Source: Actinomycetota bacterium (GTDB taxonomy: Bacteria; Actinomycetota; Acidimicrobiia; Acidimicrobiales; Ilumatobacteraceae). From it: 6,013 nucleotides of DNA. The stretch covers positions 1 to 6,013 of the forward strand of contig SYDZ01000043.1 in assembly GCA_005801025.1 (NCBI GenBank), written 5' to 3'. The translations under genes were made by a program, and so were the position numbers. Below, piece by piece: positions 1 through 5,324 of the stretch; within the stretch, counting starts at the first letter, position 1; the number at the start of each line of letters is the position of its first letter. The notes below the pieces were generated by a model. That model saw only the letters and a list, made by a program, of their open reading frames with translations, was not told the origin of the DNA and ran no database searches.

Positions 1-1238
1 CCGGTGTATTCCTTTGGAGTGATAATGCTCACTCGGAAATATGGCTCTTCAATATAGTCAATGTTTTGCGGGGCTGGAAGGTCGGCAGGATTATCAACTT
101 TTTCAACTTCGCCATTGGTCTTCATCACCCGATATTCAACGCTCGGAGCGGTGGCAATGAGAGCTAACGCGAATTCACGCTCAAGGCGTTCCTTCACGAT
201 CTCCATATGTAAAAGCCCAAGGAACCCACAACGAAATCCGAAGCCCAAAGCGCCCGACGATTCGGGTTCGTAGGTCACGCTGGCATCATTAAGTTTCAGT
301 TTTTCCAAACTCTCGCGCAAGTTTTCGAAGTCGTCGCCATCAATGGGATACAGACCGCAAAACACCATCGGCTTGGGATCGCTGTAGCCCGGCAATGGTT
401 CGGTCGCAGCCTTGCCAAAGATTGTCACGGTCTCGCCCGAGCGGGCTTGAGCGACATCTTTAATTCCCGCAATCAGATATCCCACTTCACCTGGTCCCAA
501 TTCCGCGACCGGTGTCGGTACTGGACGACGAACACCGATCTCAATGGCTTCCAACTGTGAACCCGCTTGCATGAATTGCACCCGCGCCCCAGTCGTGAGG
601 CGGCCATTCATCACTCGGATCGAAGACACCACGCCGCGATACTGGTCATACTGGCTGTCAAAAATGAGGGCCTGCAAGGGCGCTTCGGGATCCCCTGAGG
701 GTGCTGGAATGCGTTGGCAAACAGCGTCAAGAAGTTCGGGAACTCCCAACCCAGTCTTGGCCGAGATGCGCAAAATATCGGAAGCCTTGATGCCCAAGAC
801 ATTTTCAATTTCTTGGGCATAACGATCAGGATCAGCCGCTGGAAGGTCAATCTTGTTGAGAACAGCCACGATCTCCAGATCGCTTTCCAGCGCCAGATAA
901 CAGTTCGCCAAAGTTTGAGCCTCAATACCTTGCGCAGCGTCCACCACCAGGACAACCCCTTCGCAGGCGGCTAGCGAACGGCTGACCTCATAACCGAAGT
1001 CCACGTGACCAGGGGTGTCGATGAGGTGCAGGGTGTGCCCATTCCAATCCACACGCACGTTTTGGGCCTTGATGGTGATGCCCCGCTCTCGCTCAAGATC
1101 CATCGAATCAAGGTATTGAGCGCGCATGTCACGCACTTCTACGGCGTGGGTCATCTCCAGAATTCGGTCCGAAAGAGTGGATTTACCATGATCAATATGG
1201 GCAATGATCGAGAAGTTTCTAATGCGGGAGATGTCCAT
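1..1238 (-). CDS. lepA: Elongation factor 4 (LepA/EF4) GTPase, 3' end cut by window edge
   Basis: This is the ribosome-associated translational GTPase EF4, a cytosolic relative of EF-G proposed to back-translocate or rescue stalled ribosomes. I translated the minus strand from the ATG at 1238-1236 and found one uninterrupted frame of 412 codons to the window edge. All G motifs are present: AHIDHGKST (residues 13-21), RGIT (52-55), DTPGH (74-78), NKID (128-131) and SAKTG (159-163). A beta-barrel domain follows at about 185-280, then the LepA-typical GFRCGFLGLLHMEI stretch (about 334-347). The family is about 600 residues long, so the last third, including the EF4-specific C-terminal domain, lies off the left edge. 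The start is fixed by the family-typical N-terminus MDISRIRNFSIIAHIDHG. No good Shine-Dalgarno precedes it, and no upstream in-frame start looks better. It is divergent from rpsT, as in other actinobacteria. Confidence 0.97.
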   Translation of the reverse strand, partial: MDISRIRNFSIIAHIDHGKSTLSDRILEMTHAVEVRDMRAQYLDSMDLERERGITIKAQNVRVDWNGHTLHLIDTPGHVDFGYEVSRSLAACEGVVLVVDAAQGIEAQTLANCYLALESDLEIVAVLNKIDLPAADPDRYAQEIENVLGIKASDILRISAKTGLGVPELLDAVCQRIPAPSGDPEAPLQALIFDSQYDQYRGVVSSIRVMNGRLTTGARVQFMQAGSQLEAIEIGVRRPVPTPVAELGPGEVGYLIAGIKDVAQARSGETVTIFGKAATEPLPGYSDPKPMVFCGLYPIDGDDFENLRESLEKLKLNDASVTYEPESSGALGFGFRCGFLGLLHMEIVKERLEREFALALIATAPSVEYRVMKTNGEVEKVDNPADLPAPQNIDYIEEPYFRVSIITPKEYT

Positions 1239-1392
1239 GAGGGGTTTTGAGGGCGATTCGACCCTAGAAAAAGGAGTGAAGGCGCACTTCAGAGACTATC
1301 GTTTCTCGGACCTAAGACGGTAAACAGCCGTGGTGAGAAACGCCTGGCGCTGGTAACCTTCCAGGACAGTTTCAATCGCATAAGAGGTCCCC
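1239..1392. promoter_or_regulatory. Divergent lepA/rpsT intergenic region, presumed two promoters
   Basis: These 154 bp lie between the lepA start (minus) and the rpsT start (plus), so they should carry a promoter for each. I see only weak candidates. On the minus strand there are TANNNT -10-like hexamers TAGTCT (1298-1293) and TAGGGT (1266-1261). On the plus strand there are TATCGT (1298-1303) and TAACCT (1354-1359). None has a convincing TTGACA-like -35 at the right distance. The rpsT leader holds a small inverted repeat, CCTGG (1343-1347) with CCAGG (1361-1365), which could form a short hairpin. S20 is translationally autoregulated in E. coli, but nothing here proves that this hairpin is a control element. 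Confidence 0.45.
1382..1387 (+). promoter_or_regulatory. Ribosome binding site of rpsT
   Basis: The purine-rich AAGAGG ends five bases before the GTG at 1393. This is a usable Shine-Dalgarno and it decides the non-ATG start of rpsT, whose second codon begins the family-typical ANIKSQ. Confidence 0.7.
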
Positions 1393-1647
1393 GTGGCAAA
1401 TATTAAAAGTCAAAAGAAGCGAATTCTTACGAACGCCAAGAGCGCTGAGCGGAACAAGGCTGTGAAGAGTGAGTTGAGGACCCGCGTCAAGACCGCACGG
1501 GCGACCCTCGGAACCGAGGCAAACGCTGAAGACGTTCGCCTTGCCGTGAAGCGCATTGACATGGCTGCCGCCAAGGGCATCATTCACAAAAACACGGCCG
1601 CTCGTCGTAAGAGCCGCCTGATGAAGCACGTCAACGTCGCTGGCTGA
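1393..1647 (+). CDS. rpsT: 30S ribosomal protein S20
   Basis: S20 is a small basic helical protein that binds 16S rRNA early in 30S assembly. The product is 84 residues, the usual length for bacterial S20. It opens with the hallmark MANIKSQKKRILTNAKSAERNKAVKS and has the conserved AAAKGIIHKNTAARRKSRL near the end (residues about 58-76), where lysines and arginines contact rRNA. The start is a GTG preceded by AAGAGG. The gene is transcribed divergently from lepA and convergently with holA; its last 17 bases overlap the holA 3' end on the other strand. The minus-strand frame covering the same bases is only its shadow. Confidence 0.98.
   Translation: MANIKSQKKRILTNAKSAERNKAVKSELRTRVKTARATLGTEANAEDVRLAVKRIDMAAAKGIIHKNTAARRKSRLMKHVNVAG
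1631..1647. other. 17-bp convergent 3' overlap of rpsT and holA
   Basis: The holA stop (TGA read on the minus strand at 1633-1631) lies inside the last codons of rpsT, whose TGA is at 1645-1647. The two genes therefore share 17 bp tail to tail. There is no room for an intrinsic terminator between them, so each transcript probably runs into the other gene. Confidence 0.9.
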
Positions 1648-2602
1648 CAACTCCGTTCAACTTTGCCAATCTGGCAATCAGAACATCCATCACAACATCT
1701 TCTTCAAGTCCGGTCGCGCCGCGCAGATCCAAATCAGCTGCCGCAAGCAATTCAAAGGCTCGCCTGACTCCAGCCCCAGTTAATGATCGAAAAGTCCTCA
1801 GTGCTTTTTCAGCGGCGAAGCCCTTCGCTCCCAGAAGCACTTCGGCCTCAGCCAGTGTCGGAACATCAGCGACATCAAGTTTCGCCAAACGTGAATAATG
1901 GCCATGTAACTGGGCCATGATTTGAAGCGGGTGACGATCCCCCGCATTCATCAAACGACGCCCCGCGAGAAGCGCTTTGGCAGCATTGCCTGAATCAATC
2001 CCATCAGTTAAATCCCATGGCTTCGTGTCTCCACGCTCACCCAAAAATGGCTCAAGCTTTTCCTTATTGATGCGTTGATTGCCGTATGTCGATTTTAAAG
2101 TGGCAGCAAGCCCACCTAAACGCGTCACATCTTCGCCCAGCCAATCAATGAGTAAAGCAACCGCGGGTGCGTCGAGAACCAGTCCGAGACCCGACAATTG
2201 TGTTTCCCACCATTCACGGCGTTCATTGGCACGCGTCGGTGGAGATGGATCAATCGTTTGCCCACCACACAGTTTGAGTGCAGCCACGATGACCTTGCTG
2301 ACTCGACCACTACCCCACTCAATCACCATGTCTGTGAAATCTGGGGGGGACTGCAAATAGGTAGCGAGGATATCAAGATCGTCAACTCCGAATGCCGAGA
2401 CTTTGCGTATCACAACGATGCGCCGATCGGTGAGAAATGGTGGCGTCATCGCCGATTCAGTTGCGCCAGCCATGATGTAGTCACCATCAAACTCTTCAAG
2501 CATGAGTGAGCGATCTTGATCGCCGACAAGTTCGCGAGCCTTATCCGACACGGCCTCACTGACGAGGACATCGTCGGAACCATGGAAGAGATAGACACTC
2601 AT
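1631..2602 (-). CDS. holA: DNA polymerase III delta subunit (clamp loader)
   Basis: Delta is the wrench of the replicative clamp loader; it opens the beta sliding clamp so that it can be placed on DNA. The 323-residue product matches the usual length of this family. It starts MSVYLFHGSDD, like the N-terminal delta fold where other members have an ATP-site remnant (short beta strand then a glycine-rich turn). It carries the family signature TPPFLTDRRIVVIRKV (residues 53-68), the region that contacts the clamp. The C-terminal collar domain ends in DLDLRGATGLEEDVVMDVLIARLAKL (about 290-315), a pattern typical of actinobacterial delta proteins. Overall similarity is modest, as is normal for delta, so part of the call rests on position between comEC and rpsT. 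The ATG overlaps the comEC stop (ATGA), which implies translational coupling; GAGAT just upstream is a weak Shine-Dalgarno. Seven consecutive Cs (plus-strand G7 at 2343-2349) lie inside codons 85-87. Confidence 0.93.
   Translation of the reverse strand: MSVYLFHGSDDVLVSEAVSDKARELVGDQDRSLMLEEFDGDYIMAGATESAMTPPFLTDRRIVVIRKVSAFGVDDLDILATYLQSPPDFTDMVIEWGSGRVSKVIVAALKLCGGQTIDPSPPTRANERREWWETQLSGLGLVLDAPAVALLIDWLGEDVTRLGGLAATLKSTYGNQRINKEKLEPFLGERGDTKPWDLTDGIDSGNAAKALLAGRRLMNAGDRHPLQIMAQLHGHYSRLAKLDVADVPTLAEAEVLLGAKGFAAEKALRTFRSLTGAGVRRAFELLAAADLDLRGATGLEEDVVMDVLIARLAKLNGVVSQRR
2599..2602 (-). other. ATGA stop/start overlap between comEC and holA
   Basis: On the minus strand the holA ATG occupies 2602-2600 and the comEC TGA occupies 2601-2599, a four-base ATGA overlap. 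This arrangement usually means termination-reinitiation coupling and one shared transcript. Confidence 0.9.
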
Positions 2603-4023
2603 ATCTCTAGGTTGTCACATCGGTGGCGGTGCAACATCGCCCAAAGACCGAGACCGACCAGGCTGGTGCTCGCCGCAAGGTTGATCCACATCGGCGGTTG
2701 CAGGCGTTCACCAATCGCGGCCACTGTGTCCACCCAACGCACGCCGATTCCGAACGGCCACATCAGCACGTGAGCCAAAGAAACTGGGGCAAATCCTGCC
2801 GCAAGGGCGACTGGCACACCGAACATCATCACGATGCCTGCGACTGGGACAGCAAGTAAATTGCACGGTACAGACATCGCGCTTGGCCACCCGAAAATCA
2901 TCACCGACACTGGAAGCACTCCGAGTTGGGCGGCCAAAGACGGCACGATCCAGACCATGAGCCACCGATGGTGAGCCATTCTCGTGCTCTCCAAAGAGCG
3001 CTTCAAGGGTTGCGAGAGCAAGATCAGACCCCCACTTCCACCGACAGATAGCCACCACCCCACTGACCACACAAGAAATGGATCAATGACAAACAAACCC
3101 AACATCGTTGCCGCCAAAATCTTGCTCGCACTTGAGGTGCGCCCTGCGGCGAAAACAATCGCTGAGATGCCCGCCATCGTCACTGCGCGCACCACCGATG
3201 GCTCGACTCGCGTCATGATCGCAAACCAAGCCAAAATCAATAACGTCACGACCACACGTGGTGAACGCTTGAGGCGTGTGAGAACTGGTGCCATGACTGC
3301 CAGAATAAATGCCACATTCTGTCCTGATACAGCAGTGAGATGGGCTAGACCACTTGAGCGAAATCGCGCAACCATCAAATCTGGTTGCTGAGAGTCATCG
3401 CCATACACCAGCCCAGAGAACAATGCCCCTTGATCTCCAGAAAGTATTTGAGCACCGTCGCTGAGCGCACTGCTGACGCGATTAGCTGCCAACATAAAAC
3501 GCGATTCAAAAGCCTGCGCCCCCTGCTCAACGTCTGACAGTGCGCTCACTTCGAAACGCCCAACAACGTGTCGTACCTCAAGACGCCGTTGATAACGAGA
3601 ACGCGTCGGTTCGCGTTGACCAATCACGGCTAGTGATTCACCAGCCACATGCTGCAGCGCGCGTCTCGCCTTGCTGCCATAGAGCCACGACTCAAAACGC
3701 TTCCCAGCAATTTCGCTGACGATTCGTACACCTGCGCCAACTGGTTCAGGATCAGTGACCAAAACTGCTCGACCCGTGAATGGACCCATCTCTGCCGAGT
3801 GCACCGCATTCCATTCACTGTGGCTACGCATCCCACCCACCACGGCGCAGATGCAGAGAAGCATGAGCATCCAGCGAATTCGGGATAACAATATTATTCC
3901 GGCACCAGCAACGGCGATGATCAACCACCCTCCCCGAGCGCTCCAACTGGTGAAGCCTTTTTCACCCAACCAAATTCCCAGCAATGTGGCTCCTGCCGCC
4001 AAGCCCAAGAAGTAATGCCACAC
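2599..4023 (-). CDS. comEC: ComEC/Rec2 DNA-uptake channel protein, short form without C-terminal MBL domain
   Basis: ComEC forms the inner-membrane channel through which transforming DNA enters as a single strand. The product from the proposed start has 474 residues. It shows an N-terminal pair or trio of membrane segments (about 3-20, 32-47, 50-64), then an extracytoplasmic DUF4131/OB-like section (about 80-165), then the Competence domain. Motifs in order are LFSGLVYGDDSQQP (201-214), GLAHLTAVSGQNVAFI (225-240), EPSVVRAVTMAGI (274-286), DPFLVWSVGWWLSVGGSGGL (314-333) and SLAAQLGVLPVSVMIFGWPS (362-381) with NLLAVPVAG after it. The protein ends within about 15 residues of the last membrane helix, so the metallo-beta-lactamase-like nuclease domain of long ComECs is absent. 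I chose the GTG at 4023 because CAGGG lies seven bases upstream and the first membrane helix starts at once. The frame stays open to an ATG at 4371, but that part is polar antisense of a plus-strand gene; an intermediate ATG at 4119 is possible. Confidence 0.93.
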   Translation of the reverse strand: MWHYFLGLAAGATLLGIWLGEKGFTSWSARGGWLIIAVAGAGIILLSRIRWMLMLLCICAVVGGMRSHSEWNAVHSAEMGPFTGRAVLVTDPEPVGAGVRIVSEIAGKRFESWLYGSKARRALQHVAGESLAVIGQREPTRSRYQRRLEVRHVVGRFEVSALSDVEQGAQAFESRFMLAANRVSSALSDGAQILSGDQGALFSGLVYGDDSQQPDLMVARFRSSGLAHLTAVSGQNVAFILAVMAPVLTRLKRSPRVVVTLLILAWFAIMTRVEPSVVRAVTMAGISAIVFAAGRTSSASKILAATMLGLFVIDPFLVWSVGWWLSVGGSGGLILLSQPLKRSLESTRMAHHRWLMVWIVPSLAAQLGVLPVSVMIFGWPSAMSVPCNLLAVPVAGIVMMFGVPVALAAGFAPVSLAHVLMWPFGIGVRWVDTVAAIGERLQPPMWINLAASTSLVGLGLWAMLHRHRCDNLEI

Positions 4024-4042
4024 TGATGCACCCTGAGCGTCG

Positions 4043-4048
4043 TACTCT
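4043..4048 (+). promoter_or_regulatory. Possible -10 element for a leaderless transcript of the small membrane gene
   Basis: TACTCT fits the TANNNT -10 pattern common in actinobacteria. It ends eight bases before the GTG at 4057, the spacing expected when the transcript starts at the start codon. I see no matching -35 hexamer. This is a guess based on a short, common motif. Confidence 0.25.
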
Positions 4049-4056
4049 TGAACTTT

Positions 4057-4503
4057 GTGAGTGCCCGATTGAGTTTGAGTCCTGATGCGGACATCGTTCC
4101 CGACGGAGTTGAGTTTCATCGACGGATGGTGCGGCGTCAGGGCCCGCTTTTGGCCATCGCCATCTCTTGCGCTATCGGACTTTTGGCGGCCTTGTTGTTG
4201 TGGGGTTCGACTTCGGCTCTGCGCGGCGTGCCAGGTTTCGTTCTCTGTGTCCTGGCAGTGCCCACCTCCTCGCTGGTCGGAATCCCCGTTATGGGAGGTG
4301 CGTTGCGTTGGATCTTGGCAGTGCTCAGCAGTTTGATGTTGTGGTTCTATGTAGGTCATCTTGCTGCCCAACGCTCCACTCGGCGCGTGGCGACAAGTTG
4401 GCTGGAATGGCGCCGTGAGTGGACCCGTCTGGCAATCGGCATTTGGGCAGGATCATTGCTCGGCTTGGGTCTGGCGGCCACGGTTATGTCGGTCAACCTG
4501 TGA
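4057..4503 (+). CDS. Predicted small multi-pass membrane protein, family not recognised
   Basis: I do not recognise this product. From the GTG at 4057 it has 148 residues: a polar, charged N-terminus ending in HRRMVRRQG, then about four hydrophobic segments (roughly 32-50, 58-78, 84-102 and 125-145), with a basic stretch (AAQRSTRRVATSWLEWRREWTR) between the third and fourth. The positive-inside pattern suggests cytoplasmic N- and C-termini. Its hydrophobic content argues that it is real and that the polar minus-strand frame opposite is a shadow. The start is uncertain: a TTG at 4048 adds three residues, and an ATG at 4126 removes 23. No Shine-Dalgarno precedes 4057, but a TACTCT eight bases upstream would suit a leaderless transcript. 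The gene is divergent from comEC and convergent with comEA, lying exactly between them. A role in DNA uptake is possible from position only. Confidence 0.72.
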   Translation: MSARLSLSPDADIVPDGVEFHRRMVRRQGPLLAIAISCAIGLLAALLLWGSTSALRGVPGFVLCVLAVPTSSLVGIPVMGGALRWILAVLSSLMLWFYVGHLAAQRSTRRVATSWLEWRREWTRLAIGIWAGSLLGLGLAATVMSVNL

Positions 4504-4528
4504 GATCTGCTCATCACTGATGCGAGTG

Positions 4529-5251
4529 CTAGATAGTGACCATGTCACGCAGAGCAGCAAATTTTGCCGGTCCGATGCCTGGGACATCTTGGAGTTCTTC
4601 AATACTGGAAAACTGCCCGTGTTGATCACGAAAACTTACGATCGCCGCAGCGGTAGCAGGTCCGACCCCAGGCAATAAATCAAGCGTCGCGAGATCAGCG
4701 GTATTGATGTTGATGGGATATGAAATACCTGACGCTGGCATATCGGAGTTTCCGTCGGGGATTGGACCAGATTGGTTCCCTGGGACTTTTTCTCCAAATG
4801 CTGGAACGTATATCTGTTGCCCATCGCGCAACGGCACAGCCAAATTAATGGAATTCACATCAGCAATTTTCGTGCTTCCTCCAGCGGCCCGAATAGCGTC
4901 CACCACCCGCGAACCTGGCAGGACCATATAGACCCCCGGCTGATTCACTCGTCCAGCCACATGCACTGTCAAGAATTGCGCAATCGTTGTCGTTGTTGTT
5001 GCTGAAGCAATGTGTTGACTTTGAGGGACCGTGGAGGCATAAATCAAGGAAGCTTCAACGGGAGTCGGCGGTGAGCGAACTAAAAAATATCCGCCAAATC
5101 CAACGAGACCCATACAGATACATCCCGTCAGAATCCTTCCCCAGCCAAGCCACTGCAGGCTTTCTTGAGCATGTCGCAACAAACTCATGACTGTGCCGAC
5201 ACGCTCTTTCATTGACTCTTCGTTGGAGGACGTAGGACGCCACTGTTCCAC
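4529..5251 (-). CDS. comEA: ComEA-type competence DNA-binding protein (SLBB plus helix-hairpin-helix)
   Basis: ComEA is a membrane-anchored extracytoplasmic protein that binds double-stranded DNA and hands it to ComEC. From the GTG at 5251 the product has 240 residues: a cytoplasmic N-terminus, one membrane anchor (about 40-58), a Ser/Thr-rich linker with five threonines in a row (85-89), an SLBB domain (about 93-150; VHVAGRVNQPGVYMVLPGSRVVDAIRAAGG), a Pro/Gly-rich spacer, and a ComEA helix-hairpin-helix domain (about 179-240). The last opens with ININTADLATLDLLPGVGP and contains a second hairpin, VPGIGPAKFAAL. This SLBB-HhH layout is typical of Gram-positive and actinobacterial ComEA. The start is uncertain: ATGs at 5212 and 5188 are also in frame, and none has a strong Shine-Dalgarno. 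It sits 73 bp downstream of glpD on the same strand, with no clear terminator between. It is convergent with the plus-strand membrane gene, with 25 bp between their stops. Confidence 0.95.
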   Translation of the reverse strand: MEQWRPTSSNEESMKERVGTVMSLLRHAQESLQWLGWGRILTGCICMGLVGFGGYFLVRSPPTPVEASLIYASTVPQSQHIASATTTTTIAQFLTVHVAGRVNQPGVYMVLPGSRVVDAIRAAGGSTKIADVNSINLAVPLRDGQQIYVPAFGEKVPGNQSGPIPDGNSDMPASGISYPININTADLATLDLLPGVGPATAAAIVSFRDQHGQFSSIEELQDVPGIGPAKFAALRDMVTI

Positions 5252-5324
5252 TTCGCACCATTCTTTATCTACCGCTAAAAGCCTCAGTCCATAGGGGCGA
5301 GATATGAGCGCTGGCGTCGCGGCG

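Noticed and set aside
611..955. Minus-strand open frame inside lepA
   Set aside because: It lies in a different frame from the continuous LepA translation, which shows all GTPase motifs; it is a shadow.
2708..3391. Open frames on both strands inside comEC (2708-3070 minus, 2984-3391 plus)
   Set aside because: They overlap the conserved Competence-domain motifs in the comEC frame and have no recognisable domain or ribosome binding site.
4024..4371. N-terminal extension of comEC to the ATG at 4371
   Set aside because: It is polar, low-complexity antisense of the plus-strand membrane gene, and the GTG at 4023 has a Shine-Dalgarno-like CAGGG and leads straight into the first membrane helix.
4505..4534. 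Possible bidirectional terminator between the convergent membrane gene and comEA
   Set aside because: Only two interrupted four-base stems (ATCT/AGAT and CACT/AGTG) with a mismatched middle and no U-tract; too weak to call.
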